A stretch of 64,000 nt of DNA from Psococerastis gibbosa (GCA_963971405.1 OZ020486.1:7587419-7651418), one strand, 5' to 3'. Shown: positions 1 through 30,987, counted from the stretch's first letter. The notes: a model not told the origin generated them from the sequence alone. Numbers and translations are program-made.

Positions 1-560
1 AGCAGGGTCTGCGGAATCTCCCTACACCTGATCGGCCATAGCCGAAAGGGATTTTTGAATATGGAAAGTATTATTAAACTGAAAGTAATTTTGATCTAAA
101 ACCAACTTAAGAAGCGTGAGAGGCACCGGTGCCACCGGAACAGTGTGACCCATTAGACTCCATCCCTTCAAACCGGGCCCTTCTGGCGGGACGGTGAGAA
201 GGGATAGTATGTCGCCGGCCTAAGGAGTTCTAACCGGGCGGGTAAGATGGCATCCGCAGCGCATGCAATGAAGCGGCGAAAAGTTGTGACTGAGAGGTTC
301 TCGCCATATACCAATTACAGTGACGCTATTAAGATTGCCGAGTCACGGGTGCAGAGACTTACTGCGCGGATTCTGCTGCCAGCCTTGCCTACTGGATTGT
401 GCATTTCATCTTAATTTGCCCCGATTTTCCCTTTTTATGTTGGAACCCGACAAACTCAGTCACCTTTCCTTGGCCCACCTTGGCCATTTCCCCTCACGTT
501 TCACCGCTATCAGCATAACTTCTATTATATTTTGAAATGAAATGAAAAAATTAAATGAAA
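1..560 (+). mobile_element. Probable 3' region of a LINE
   Basis: GC-richer than the surroundings, no long ORF, ending near 533-560 in a GAAAT-type tandem tail (GAAATGAAATGAAA). That structure is typical of a LINE 3' UTR and tail. The family is not identified. The block continues beyond the left window edge. Confidence 0.4.
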
Positions 561-823
561 ATCGTATATTTATATACATAAGTATACAATTAATAATAAG
601 GTAGTTTTACAATTGAGGCGGTCTCCCGAAGAAGGGTTTATAAGCATAATCTGTGTTTTGAGAAAATCGCTTCCAAAATTTTAAAATACGTGTAGCTTTA
701 GGCCTGTTCGGAATAGCCGCATCGAACTTTTCTACAGATTAGATCTAACTCTCAAATGAATAAAGCAATCAGGTAGACATCTATAGGATACTCCCTCTTA
801 GCAATATTAAATTTTTATAAAGT

Positions 824-1262
824 CATGTTCGCATACCCTTTTTCCGGAGAACGCTTTTTGTTTTTGGCACTTTTAATTATATATTTTAGTTTACGACAAG
901 ATAAAAATAAACATGGAACAAGCTTTATGGTTCACACAAAACGTTTTTGATCCTCCGGAGGCAAATAACGCAAGAGATCAATGACGTCATTTTTCTTCAA
1001 TTCGCGTTCAGTCCTTTCATTGGTGACTTTGCCCAGACACGGAATGTTATATAATTAGGATTGAAAGGCTTTGACGTTTTATGGTATATGCGGCGCAATT
1101 TCTCATTGTTATTGTCATCCATTTCTCGCGGATGTAAGTAAAGAAAAATATTCATAACTTCGCAGTCGTTCGAGATATTGAATCAAATTTTCAGGGAACG
1201 TTTAAAATCAAGTGTCACGTCCGAAAACGCGTTCTCCGAAAAAAAGAGCCTTATACCCGCCA
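824..1262. repeat. Imperfect terminal inverted repeat element
   Basis: Ends near GCATACCCTTTTTCCGGAG (from 831) and its imperfect complement (to about 1260, ...TCTCCGAAAAAAAGAG...). The interior has no ORF. Likely a small nonautonomous DNA element. Confidence 0.35.
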
Positions 1263-1569
1263 TCCAGAGACTGCCTCAATTGTGAACGGGGGATCCCAAA
1301 GGAATGGTTCCTGAGCTGCGCCCCCCTTCAACTCATCGAGCTTTACCTAAAAGAAAACCTAACTTTAAAAAAAAAAAATTAATAAGAAAAAACTATTGTA
1401 AATAAAATAAGATTTGATCAGAATAGCAAGCAATATTAGGAGTATTAAATCATAGTTTACCATTCTTTAAAAAATAAAAAGTTATGAATTATTTTGTAAT
1501 ATGCATTCTTCTAGTATGTTTGTGTAATGATTAAGATAAGTTTTAATTCGTTGTTTGAAAATTTTTGTA

Positions 1570-3840
1570 GTAGGGGTAGATTTAATGTTTTCTGGTAGCT
1601 TATTAAAGAACCGGTCCGAGTTTACTCGAACATGCTTTCCAATTTATCAAAATTAGTAGATAGAGAAAATGAGTAATTTCATAGTAAATAATATTCCTAT
1701 GGTTAAATTTCCCATATCTCGGGGGGAGGGTTGTCCACCTGACGTCACTGGCGGTGAGGTAGATTCTAGGTAGGTCAGACCAACACACTAACACACCGCA
1801 ATACTGGCAGGGCACGCAATGCATTTGAGCGTGAATTTTCTAACATTTTTTTCAAAAAAACATTTTTTGTACAAAACCAAATACTTTTTTGGGAAAGCAA
1901 CCTGTCCGGCTTCGTTACTCAATTTAACACCTAAAACATACCTGAAGGTAGAAATCATCGATAGAAAGGTGTCGCAGAAAAATTATTTTTTAGTCATTTT
2001 TCATTACAATTTTTCATTTTTATTTTTTTACCCCCAGAAGCAAACTATCAAGGGGCAAGCGACCCCCCGCATTTTATCAACATTAACAACAACTACAATA
2101 TATGTGAATATTTTGGGAAATAAAAACCCCCAAATTGAGTTAGCCCAAAATAAAAAAAATGTTCCCGAGGTATGATTTTTGTGAACCTACATGCCGAATT
2201 TCATCAAAATCGACCGAGTAGTTTGCCCGGAAATCGACGAACAGACAGACATTTCGTAAAAACCACTTTTTTGGGTTCCTGGGACCTTAAAACGTGTAAA
2301 TCCGTTGAAATCTCGGGTTCGAAAATTTCGACCGTCACAAAGCTTTCCTTATACTACGTATAAATTGGAAAGCAATAATGGGACAGACAAGTAAGTATGG
2401 GAGTGTTGAAATAGGGACGTATTGTGCTTAGGAATCTGGTAATTACAGCCGTTGCCAAGTCTTGTGCCACAATTGTGAATAACCAGCTGATCCGGGGATG
2501 CTTTTCTCAGTAGTTTGTGTCGGTAAAGTAACCGTTGTCGGGCGTAGGTTGTCGTTAATGTTAGTTCTAGGTGTAGCATCGGTGTATGTTCACGGTAATG
2601 TTTACCCATTGCCACCTTCAGAACACATCTTATTGCAGCTTCCAATGGCTCGATGTGCGTGAAATGTGCCCCTCCCCAGGCTAGTATCTTATAATTAACA
2701 AGTGATTGTGCAATACCAAAGTAAACTTGCCGTATCATGTCTCTGTTGAGTATGCGTCTGTCTTCTAAATTTGTACATAGTTTTTCTGATTCGTTTCGTT
2801 GTTATTAAAATGTGGTCTTTCCAGCGTAAGTATTGGTCGATTATAGTCCCTAAGTACTTGTAATTTTGCGTTTTTGTTATTGTCTTACAGTTAGAACAGA
2901 CAGAACGTAAACAGTCATGTTGATGTAATTTTAAAATTAAATTGTTGGTTGGTTAGTTTGTGTGTTGCTAAAAGTCGTGTATTGTGTTTTTTCTACATTT
3001 AGAGTCAGTAAGTTAGTCGAGCCATTTCTTTACAGTAGTTAGGGCATTAGATGCTTTTTGGTATGCTTCTTCCCAAGTTTTGCCTGTAAAATATATCGTG
3101 TATCGTCCGCAAGTCCCACAAGTTCACCATTCAAGTCCAATTGGAGTAGTTCGTTTATGAAGAATGTAAAGCAAATTGGACCTAAAACAGTGCCTTGAGG
3201 GATTCCACAGGTTACGTTTGTCTTGTCACTTAGAAAGTCAGTTTTTGGTAGCGTCTGTAGTGGTCCCTAAGTCGAACTTGCTGTTGTCTGTAGGTGAGGT
3301 AAGAGCGAAGTAATTGTAGTGAATGTCCTCTTATTCCCGCATTTTGTCCAGTAAAAGATTATGGGGGACTGTGTCGAAAGCCTTTTGTGGCGGTACCACA
3401 CGCCTTCGTTAGGTTTAATTAGTGGACTGTATATGAAAGTAATATTGAGATGAACCTACCTTATTTGGTCCGCGGCGTCTCGACAGTTGACCATGTCTAA
3501 TGTGTAAGTGTAAGGTGTGTGTCTCACCGCCGCGTATTGGAGGGATACTGAAGAGCCTGAGGACTGGGGTTGGGTGAGAAACCTATTGAATACCCCAGCC
3601 CAGGCAGGGGCGGATTAGGGTGAAACCATTACACCTTTTTTAGGTCGAGATAGACACATAGTGGATGTAGTCCTGCGTCCAGGTCAGCGTATAAGAGTCC
3701 TGAAAGTTTAGTAATAGCATCCTGAGTGCTAAGTCCACTCCTAAACCCGAATTGATTGTCAGATAGGAACTTTGTATCTTCAAGAAACGTCATCATCCGG
3801 GTCTTAAGTGTTTTAAGTAGTTTGTCATTTGAGTTTTGTC
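1570..3840 (-). pseudogene. Degraded LINE reverse transcriptase with insertions
   Basis: Minus-strand translation in shifting frames shows FLSDNQFGFRSGLSTQDAI (about 3770-3720), KAFDTVPHNLL (about 3390), GIPQGTVLGPICF (about 3205) and the thumb-region YKILAWGGAHFTHIEPLE near 2700-2640, then a C-terminal FFNKLPENIKS near 1610-1580. Stops and frameshifts are many. About 240 bp of unrelated sequence (roughly 3405-3640) and a family-A repeat (1612-2386) interrupt it. Confidence 0.7.
1612..2386 (-). repeat. Dispersed repeat family A, copy 1
   Basis: About 770 bp. One end is GCTTTCCAATTTATACG; the other runs AAATTGGAAAGC then ATGTTCGAGTAAACT and CCGGTTCTT. The interior includes a CTGTCTGT microsatellite-like stretch and ATTTCCGGGCAAACTAC. 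Further copies are at 40580-41096 (-), 52737-54210 (+) and 61060-61240 (-). No coding capacity seen; class unknown. Confidence 0.7.
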
Positions 3841-4297
3841 AACATTTTTGAAGATGGGAATAACAGTAGCTTCTTTACATGATTCAGGAAAGTTAGCTTC
3901 CTTTACACTCAAGTTTATCAGGTATGTTAATGGTTTCAGTAGTAGTTTTCGATATGTTTTTATTTATTTTATATCTTTGGTTCCAACACCGTGGGCAATT
4001 AGTGTCAGTGACGGCACACGGCCAAATACTATGGAAAGAAAGAAAATTGTCTTTGTTTTCCATATAGGCGAATTTTGGGTCTTTCGGCCCATTCATTCAA
4101 TTAATCAATTATCAATATAATATATTTATATATATATACTGTATATAGTATATATATGTATATAGATTTCTTCTGTTTTATGGCGTCTCGTTTATGGCTC
4201 AACGAAATCCTGTGAAACAGGATTTAATTAAAAAAAATAAAATAAACGGACTGTGGGGTATCTGATTGTCCTTTAATCTGCTTGGTTGATGTTTTAG

Positions 4298-4431
4298 GTT
4301 GCCAGCTTGTTACGTTTGCAGATTGGGAACGCATTGATGCTGAAGAACAGCGGAGAGGGCAGGCCAAGGGAAAGCCCCGGGAGAAAATTGTTTGCGTCCA
4401 AGAAATGTTGTCCATAGCTGCCCAACAGTGA
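4298..4431 (+). CDS. FDXR: Terminal exon of NADPH:adrenodoxin/ferredoxin oxidoreductase (FDXR, dare)
   Basis: Reading N|GT TGC CAG CTT onward, the exon encodes CQLVTFADWERIDAEEQRRG followed by a basic GKPREKIV segment and EMLSIAAQQ, then TGA at 4429-4431. The FADWE-(K/R)-(L/I)-D-x-E-E...RG...GKPREK pattern followed by an EML helix is the conserved C-terminus of mitochondrial adrenodoxin reductase, the flavoprotein that passes electrons from NADPH to ferredoxin for steroid hydroxylation and Fe-S cluster assembly. A pyrimidine-rich tract ending TTTTAG precedes base 4298, so this is an internal acceptor and not a start. The FAD and NADPH domains are not in the window: upstream sequence is transposon debris, so earlier exons must lie left of position 1 or far upstream. 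The gene converges with the Hsp110 gene. An isolated processed or duplicated exon is the alternative, but the clean acceptor and intact stop argue for a real gene end. Confidence 0.8.
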
Positions 4432-5143
4432 TACGACGATCGGCGGCAAATGCTTAGGAAATATTAACTGAGGCCCGCGATACGAACGTCGGTGACTCAC
4501 TGAGACGTTTGTTGGTGCTGCTTTTAATGTTGTTGCGTGCAAAAAGGTAAACACTATCAAGTTGTTTTTAGTCTATGGAAGAAATGGTTCACGCCAGTCT
4601 CAGAAATTTTCTGAAGTTGACTCGTTAGATGTCCAACTATCCATTTGATACGATGAAAAATTTCTCAGCGATTCACCGGGTGCGAATCGCGTCACAGCGT
4701 CAGAAGACGAAAATGTTTCTCTAAATTTAACATATTTGTTAGGCCCGGTATACACTGACGGTCCCGCCACGCATAGAATTGTTTTAGTGAGGAATTGTCT
4801 AACATGGGGGTGCCGCCATATTCCATAATAACTGTGACGTCATTGTAATGGAGGATGGCGGCATCCCCAAGTTCCAATGCATAGCGCGCCTCCACTATTC
4901 CTCACGAAACATTTCTAAGCGTGGTGGAACCGGGCTTACAATACTCCCGAAATTGTGACTAATCCCGGAACGTGCCTACCCTGGCATATTGAGAATAGTG
5001 TATTGCTAGATTGTCTGCGACTATACACGGTAATAACAATGAGTGGAAATCATAAACAGAAGTTAAATTCTTTTACTTCACAAGTAAGTAAATGCTTCAG
5101 AAGGTTTTTGTTCCTAGGAGTAAGTTTCCTCAGTAGCTAATGG

Positions 5144-5149
5144 AATAAA
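5144..5149 (+). terminator. Candidate polyA signal (FDXR)
   Basis: AATAAA on the plus strand about 710 nt after the FDXR stop codon. Other signals could be used; this is the first canonical hexamer noted in the convergent spacer. Confidence 0.35.
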
Positions 5150-5205
5150 TGTTACGGACTATGAATACCTGTATCTTCCAACTTTTACTATTGAAGCAAA
5201 TAATT

Positions 5206-5215
5206 TTTATTTATT
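5206..5215 (-). terminator. Candidate polyA signal (Hsp110)
   Basis: On the minus strand two overlapping AATAAA hexamers occur about 290-300 nt past the Hsp110 stop codon, a normal 3' UTR length. Confidence 0.5.
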
Positions 5216-5506
5216 TATAATTTCCAAAATCTAGCCCGAATTAGGTTTAATTATATTTCTCAAAAACAAATCAACTTCATACAATTTAAGTTGTATATTA
5301 AGTAAGATTTACAAATAATCCTAAGGGCATTCAAATTGCATCAAAATTAAGTTAAAAATTGCTTCAGGAATTGTGCAAATGCATATTTCATTTGTTATAA
5401 CGCCGCCAAATCATGAGCTAGTTACAGAAAGCAATCGAACCGAATGAAAATAATATAGTAATTGGCTTGGATATAATGCTGCAGCTGATATTAGGGGTTA
5501 GTTACA

Positions 5507-23823
<18,317 letters not shown>

Positions 23824-24392
23824 CAAGTTACGTAGGTCTATAAATTCTTATTCTACAGTGTGTACAGAATTTATAAAGCTTAATTTTTTAATTTGAATTT
23901 GTATTGAAATGCCTTAGGCTGATGACATTAATGCGAGCGACTAGCTTTTTTACTTGCATTTCACGTCATTTTCTAAGGCCAAATGTTTTCGAGTTCTGCA
24001 TCAGTGTTAAAAAACCTATGGTTGTGTTTTGTCTTATACATTCAATGCTTTTGTATTAAAATTTCGGACATTTAGCCTTTTAGGCAAAAAGACAAGCTTT
24101 ACCGACTGTATCCACTTTAACCAATACAAATTTATTCCTTTAAATATGTCATTATCAGCTAATCCAGGAATAAGCAGGCTAGGGCTACTTGCTGTGAAAA
24201 TATTATAAAATTTTTATAATATATTGTGTCTTGTCAACTTAAACATTAATAGGCTATTGAACGTAATTCGTTGTAAACCTATCCTGCCATTGTAGCCTGT
24301 AGGCATTCTTCAATATTGTATATAACTATTAACCAGGGCCGTGATTATGCTGGATTATATGTTGGAAATCATGATGAATATTGAAAAAATGA

Positions 24393-24398
24393 AATAAA
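24393..24398 (+). terminator. Candidate polyA signal (UFM1)
   Basis: AATAAA on the plus strand about 570 nt after the UFM1 stop. Confidence 0.35.
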
Positions 24399-25640
24399 CG
24401 AAATCAATTAATTTCTCGTTACACAGCCAAAATAATTCGAAACTCATCCTACGACCAATTCCTAATTGATCAAAGTACGATAGATTTGCTCAACTGAACT
24501 ATTATATGCTATTGTTAATCCATAAATTTTGACAACGTTTGAAATATGTTTTTCACTGTTTTCTTATTAAAAAAATATAATATATTATTAAATAGAAACA
24601 GTAAGAAAATGTAAAAGTATGAAAAGTATCCAATCCTTTATGCTATGCATAGCCAGCTTTCCTTAAACGTCACGAAGGCCAACTTTAGTCGCACACAGTA
24701 GGTTTCGAACATGAAGCTATACACTAGTGACTAGAGAGAACTTAGGGGCTCACATATACCCATCACAACTTAACGCCTTTCTTAAACACATAGTATGCCC
24801 AGCACGGAACGAAAAGAATAACTTATCCGAGAATAAGATTAAATTATCTAAATAAACCCCAATGAATGTAAAATGACTAACAAGAATCGCAGCTGATAAT
24901 TTATTTAGATTTTGTTTGTCAACAGCAGAGATTAAGTTGCTGTTAATTGTTGCATATAGGTAAGTTACTTTTTGCGGTCTCTGTGGTACCAAAAAGACAA
25001 AAACAAAATGAAAGTCGTCTGTTGGGATCGGATTACCGGATTGAAATGCTTTAAGTAATTCCCCGGTAATTTATACTTTTCGTTCCATGATGCTACTAGT
25101 CTACTGACGGCGTGTCTCCAGTCACTTCACAAAGATACCTAAATAAACCCACAACTGCATTATAAGAGACATTCTTTATTATAAATAATCTAATAAATGC
25201 ACATCTTCTCAGCAAGCAGATTCATATGAGATAAAGCCAAATTACTCTTCGCAAATGTATAAAAGTTAAGAGCACACCCTTAACACTAATTATTAAATAC
25301 TTTGGACTTAACATAAAATATAAATAAAGCATGTAACACAAGAATGTGACTAAATAGCGTAAAAATTTCATATATTATTGCTAACCCATTAGAGCCAAGA
25401 TTAATACAATTTATGGCCAGAAGTTAAATATGAAAAGAAATGGGACGTTTTCAAAAAGATTTTTGCCAATGTAGGGGCCCTTGCACGAGGCATTATCAGC
25501 TATCTCTCCATGTTGCTTATCGAAAATTAGGAAAATTCTCCAATTGCACATATTTGATTTTTGTCTGTAAACGACAGTACGATATAATGGTCTAATGAAA
25601 ATAACGCTCTGTGGCCTCAAATTATGTTAATCCGGCCCTC

Positions 25641-25643
<3 letters not shown>

Positions 25644-25673
<30 letters not shown>
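25644..25673. repeat. TA dinucleotide microsatellite
   Basis: About 15 uninterrupted TA units. Confidence 0.9.
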
Positions 25674-25675
<2 letters not shown>

Positions 25676-26089
25676 TTATCATGGGAAATACATAGGCTAA
25701 AAATGTATATTAAAACCATTAAATTATGTGCTTATATTGAATGTTTAAAAAATGCTGATGAAGATAAGAAAACGTCGCTTTACTCACTTCTAGGCCCAGC
25801 ATGAGCAATTAACAAAATTATTAAAATCTACAAAAATTATTTTTCACACGAATTGAATAAAAACCTAAGGAAAACAATACATTGCACGACATTACAAAGA
25901 GATACTGCATTACAATGGCACAATTATTACCCCAGAAGGGATGGGCAGGAGTTTTCTAAACGTATGAACCCATAGAGTGGAAAAATTTCCAACAAATTAT
26001 TTTTCTTTGCAATAAAAACGTCAGTGACGTGAATCGGTCGCTAGGCTCACAGGCCTCTTCGGCCTGGTACACACCAGACAATGAGGTTC

Positions 26090-26405
26090 ATTTGTGACGT
26101 CATTTTGTAGATGGCAGCACCAGTTGCAATGATATCAAAGCGTTGATTTTTCCATAAGCCTCAATACTATTTTAAAATTATTTTTAATTACGTATTATTT
26201 TAAAGTGATATTTTTATATAAATCATGGAGAATATATATATATATTAAATTATATGCAGCGAAATAAGGTCCAGGCATAGTAAAAATATTAAAAGAATTA
26301 ATTAGATGCTAAGAGCTTAGCTTTCACATGCAAACGGCGGCCATTTTGAATAATATGGATATCGGTTTGTTGTCAGCGAACCTAGTGACCAAAACTGTCC
26401 CTACA
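26090..26405 (+). repeat. Dispersed repeat, uninterrupted copy
   Basis: Uninterrupted homologue of the 14.2-14.95 kb repeat; defines the empty site for the insertion there. Flanked by segments of the repeat containing CCGTGCACCGGTCGGC. Confidence 0.6.
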
Positions 26406-27478
26406 GAACCTCATTGTCGCAGTCGCGATTTGCAGACTTTTTTCCATTGTAAGAATAGGTTGGTGCTAACCCACAGAGCCTACTTCAAAAGATTTCTATA
26501 ATCTGGCATATCTAGGGGAAAACCGTGCACCGGTCGGCTTCACGCCAGCTAAATCGACAAGAAATCTTCTGCTAACCCTATGGCTACAATGGTCAAGACG
26601 ACGGCAAATCCCAACTGCGAGAATTGTCCGCGTGTACCTGGCCTTTTACTCATCAACATTCAAGGTAGCTGACTTATTCTTTAAACTAAATATACAGTAT
26701 TTTATTTGCAACCATTCTTTTGGTAGTTTTTTTTTGTATAATACTTGTTATACCATTATGGAAAGAGTACTACAAATTTAGTTACAAATGAAATACGCCT
26801 AACCTTGACCATAAATTACGATGAAATGTTTGTAAACAAGCTCGACTGAATACTATTATACAGTATATAGTATAGCAAAGCCATAGTATGGGATGAATTT
26901 ATTGCACCTAAAAAAATTATTTTTGTACGTTGTACAATGTACAGATGCAACCAGTGTCGCAGCAAATTCATTGTGACATCCCATGCTTTAGCGATAAGGG
27001 AATTTCTGGCAGCAGACCATGCGGTGCTAGGAGCCAATCGTTGGGGAAAACCCCCTACGGTTGTAAAAATACAAATTTTACAAGAAAAATCAATCGTAGA
27101 GCTTTAAAAAATGTTAAATCCCTTACAAGACACGTACCTCTACATTTTGAGATACAATATGTGACCGCTGCTAACACCGATCGGCTACAATTAATGAACT
27201 TTATCTATAAAATAAATAAATAAAACTACCCTGAGGATTAATATAATTACAAAGTAACGGCCGGAGTTATATGATGAAGCAGTAGAATCTGGGCTTTCGT
27301 CAACATCTGCGGTCGACATCTTCAGTGGCACTGCGTAGACTATCTATCGATCTAAGATTGTGTCTCGGAGGCTCCGCAGCAACTCGGATTCTACTGCTAG
27401 ACCATGAAGATGTCAGGTCAAAGGAATTCGAAAATTGGTGACAGTCACATACTGGGCATCGAAGTACAGATATTCTAA

Positions 27479-27769
27479 GGCGGCTATTCCACCGGCAAAT
27501 TTGCTTCACTAATTCACTAAATTCACTAAATTCACTTGTGTTTTGAGATTTTTTTGTTTGTTTTACTTTAAGGAGACTATAATGTAGATACTTAACTGAT
27601 CTATTATAAATTAAGTTATAATATTATGAATGATGTCTGCTACCATATTATAATTCAACGTATAATAGATAAGTTAAGTATCTACATAATAGTCTCCTTA
27701 AAATAAAACACACAAAAAATCTCAAAACACAAGTGAATTTTAGTGAAGCAAATTTGCCGGTGGGCCGCC
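27479..27769. mobile_element. Foldback element, GGCGG-TTCCACC family, subfamily with AGGAGACT core
   Basis: Ends GGCGGCTATTCCACCGGC and its near-complement; arms carry TTAAGGAGACTAT and AAGTATCTAC. The right half recurs alone at 52440-52546. Confidence 0.7.
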
Positions 27770-27939
27770 TATGGGATGAGACATTTTTTAAGACTCTACG
27801 ATCGGAATTCCATTTAAAATTGGAATTGGTTGAAAAACAACAGTCCATGAATACAAGGTGCGTTATGAAAAACGCGACCTGGCTCAGTTCCCCCATAAAG
27901 TGAGGAGCTCCGTTTTAGAAAAAAATAAGACAGTTGAAA

Positions 27940-28020
27940 AAATTGGCGAGAACGGGAATCAAACCTGTGTCTCGGTGTTGTAACTTCAGAAACAAATAAG
28001 GTTTATTTTCGTAACGCGCC
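27940..28020 (-). repeat. tRNA-like SINE fragment
   Basis: Minus-strand ACACAGGTTTGATTCCCG resembles a tRNA T-arm/B box, followed by TTCTCGCCAA. The 5' half does not fold as a tRNA. Confidence 0.4.
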
Positions 28021-28318
28021 TTGCATGTATCTTTATCGTCATCTAGGTTAAAAAAGTGTGCAGACAACAAGGTGTTTGACACTATAAAAGAGAGCAGTTT
28101 AAAAATGGCACTTCGCGTACCTATTTATTATACACAGCCGCAGCCATATAAAATTTTGAAAAATTACCTTATATTATGATCCCATGAATATTCTATGAAG
28201 GTTGTAACTTTAGCGCAAGGAGGTAAGGACTGACAATCAATTTTTCACTGGTTAAGAGGATATGGAACGTAGATATTGGCCAATCCCAAAATCCCAGTCA
28301 GTTTTCATTTTTCATTAA

Positions 28319-28702
28319 GAGTGTACAGCCCGTAGGAAATTGGCAGCCCGAAATTTAATACTTTTCATTTTTTATTTAATTAACTAAGCATGTTATTAAA
28401 TATTTGGCTCGTCAAAGTTGTAGAAGACTACTTCATGCATCATATTATAAGATATTTTTAATTTTCGAAATTGTAGTTTTTTGAGATACATGCAAATAAT
28501 TTATAAACAATAACTTTTCACGTACAATCGATTTTATAAAAAAACTACCATTTCTAAAACTAAAACTACCTTATTTTATGATGCATGAAGTAGTCTTCTA
28601 CAACTTTGATGAGCCAAATCTTTAATAACATGTTTAGTTAATTAAATAAAAAATAAAAAGTAATAAATTTCGGGCTGCCACTTTTCTACGGGCTGTACAC
28701 TC
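28319..28702. mobile_element. TTAA-flanked foldback element, copy 2
   Basis: 384 bp, ends GAGTGTACAGCCCGTAGG and complement, TTAA at 28315-28318 and 28703-28706; clearly the same family as 19420-19792. Confidence 0.8.
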
Positions 28703-28784
28703 TTAAATTTATCAGTTGACGCTATTGAAGATTTAGTATATTCAAGTTGTAGAGGCCGAGGGTTATTTCATAATTTCATACATA

Positions 28785-28948
28785 GGCCGCTATTCCACCG
28801 GCCAATTTGCTTCACTTGTGATACTGTCATTGGCGTTTGTTTTGTTTTAAGGAGACTATTAAGTATCTACATAATAGTCTCCTTAAAACAAAACATACGT
28901 CAATGACAGTATCACAAGTGAAGCAAATTGGCCGGTGGAATAGCCGCC
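28785..28948. mobile_element. Foldback element, 164 bp hairpin
   Basis: Ends GGCCGCTATTCCACCGGCC and its complement, arms about 75 bp, ATA on both flanks (28782-28784, 28949-28951). Same AGGAGACTATTAAGTATCT centre as the 27.5 kb copy. Confidence 0.8.
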
Positions 28949-30366
28949 ATACCGTAATATCATATGGTACTTTTAATTTTTGTTGTTACGATTTTTCCAA
29001 TGCGCGAAATGGTAGTCTCATGACATAATTACAGCAGCAAAAATTAAAATTACATTATGATATAGTATGATTTCTTCGTCTACAACTTGAATAGACTAAA
29101 TCCTCAATGAATTGAGTAGTAAGTGAAATAGGAAATTAAAATTTTCAGGTTTACGATCCTTTTGAAGCGGACATACAGTAGTTGCTAGAGGGCCACCCCT
29201 GGTTCGACCCTAAATCCGAGACATTTTATTTTTTATTGAAGTTACCAAGAAAGTTATTAATAATATAGTTGTAGACACCTAACTAGTTTATCTATTTGTA
29301 AAGGTGGCAATAGTGTAATACTATTTAACAAAGGGTTAGGATTAACATTGCCTGTTGTGTTAATAGTCACTAGAGGCATGGGCCTCACGGTCATCGAACA
29401 ATTAGGGCGGAAGCCATGGCTCTAATGACTACTAACACAACAGGCAATGTAAGTCCAACTAATCCTTTGTTAAATAACTAGTTTATGCATCGCATCATGG
29501 CGCAATTTTTTGGGGTTTAGGATGTTCCTGACAGAAATTGTCTCCCAACAAAGATAATTGCTTACCATTGGAAAAATTATGAGGCACAATGGTACACAAT
29601 CTACTCATCTACAACCGAATTAACCGTAATAACTTGAATAACAAATAAGTAATATCGGGTTGAGCGTCAAACCAGGGGTGGCCTATGTCTGATCTGAACA
29701 ATACCCCCTTAAAAGAAAAGAAGAAAGACTATAAGCAATATTATATACACAAGATACGTTAAGAAGCTGTAAAATATTGAAATGCAGTACAAAATTATGT
29801 ATACCTGTAAGATGACCTTTTGGCTTAACTAAATAGGCGAGTATTAATCAGAAGAAGTTAACAACAATCACGGTGAAAAATTTAAATTTAAAAATTGTCA
29901 TAATCCGAAAAACACCAGAATTTTTTTAAAAAAGTTGGATTTGTTTGCACTGATTCTGAAGTACTAAAATTTAATACGATAAAAATTAAGAAAAAAGCCA
30001 TCCCCCATCAGTAAATGAATTCCCCTTGCCACAGTTGAGTATACTGTATTGATTGTAATAGGGGGACATAATCTAAAAAGCTCTTCAGACAGACAACACC
30101 AATTTGCTAAAAATAACTTAAGCAACAGCAAAATGGCAATAGCCGCCGGTGTCCAGCGCATAATACGGTGCAATATAAATACATTTTACAATGTGCCCTA
30201 CAACTGCAAGTTGCAATGCAATGCGTATATACATAAGTCTCCTTATTAACTTTGTAAAGTTTCACGTCATATCATTAAAAAAAAAGTAATTTATTCAGAA
30301 TGAATGCAATGCGAAATTTTCTTTCTGTTGGATTACTCATGGCACTAAGAGGAAGCTTACCGTTGA

Positions 30367-30685
30367 TGGATCACCCCAAAATAGGTTGGTTTTTTTTTCA
30401 TTTATGATAATACTTAAGTTATAAAGATTTGGTCCATTCAATTGGTAGGGGACTATTTCATATAGCATATTATAAAGGGTTTTTCATTTTTGTTCTTGTA
30501 ATTTTTCGATGAATTCCATAATTGTAAAGTTCTGTCACCTGTCATCAGTTTCACGGAAAAAGCCCTGCACCAAAACTAATATTACTATGAATTAAATAAT
30601 CCTCTGCTAATTGAACATACCAAATCGTTATGCCTTAAGTATTAAATGAAATAAAAATATAAACCAAATTATTTTGGGGTGACCC
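30367..30685. mobile_element. TTAA-type foldback element, diverged copy
   Basis: Ends TGGATCACCCCAAAATA and near-complement; right flank TTAA, left flank TTGA. Lies just beyond the proposed coronin polyA signal. Confidence 0.5.
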
Positions 30686-30746
30686 TTAATGTCAACGGCC
30701 ATCTTTCTCTTAAATAGATTCTGCAGTTTTGACAAAATTCGGCAGC

Positions 30747-30752
30747 TTTATT
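30747..30752 (-). terminator. Candidate polyA signal (coronin)
   Basis: Minus-strand AATAAA about 275 nt beyond the coronin stop codon. Another AATAAA overlaps the stop codon at 31026-31031 but is too close to be the likely site. Confidence 0.4.
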
Positions 30753-30900
30753 CTATTTATAACGGCTGTTAAGTTACCCCCACTTCGTGCTGTCATCTGT
30801 TGGAAGAACTTGGCAGCTATATTCCCAACGGATACGAGGAATGGCACTGTTTCAGCATGCAAATGTACATTAAATGCATTAATGAGATCTTACATTTCAT

Positions 30901-30987
30901 TAAGTCATGGGTGTACAAAATCACAAGTTCACTCACCACGTCAACTATCTTACACTACGCGTTAAGTCATGGGTGTACAAAATCACA
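30901..30987. repeat. Direct repeat in coronin 3' UTR
   Basis: TAAGTCATGGGTGTACAAAA plus TCACA occurs at 30901-30925 and 30963-30987, 62 bp apart, downstream of the coronin stop codon. Confidence 0.85.

Larger units (their letters stand above)
4432..5506. other. Convergent 3' region between FDXR and Hsp110
   Basis: No coding potential. It should hold both 3' UTRs. Positions about 4595-4950 contain a diverged dispersed repeat (segments like TCTCAGAAATTTTCTGAAG and GTCCAACT) that recurs near 15.42-15.66 kb, 15.79-15.92 kb, 20.93 kb, 26.4-26.6 kb and 32.7 kb. Candidate polyadenylation signals for the two genes lie only about 60 bp apart. Confidence 0.5.

Noticed and set aside
26930-27223. 97-codon plus-strand ORF
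   Set aside because: No recognisable domain, and it overlaps repeats in the intergenic spacer.
27300-27509. 69-codon minus-strand ORF that looks coding
   Set aside because: Part of it overlaps the 27479-27769 foldback end and the rest resembles a short dispersed repeat also near 19.25 kb.
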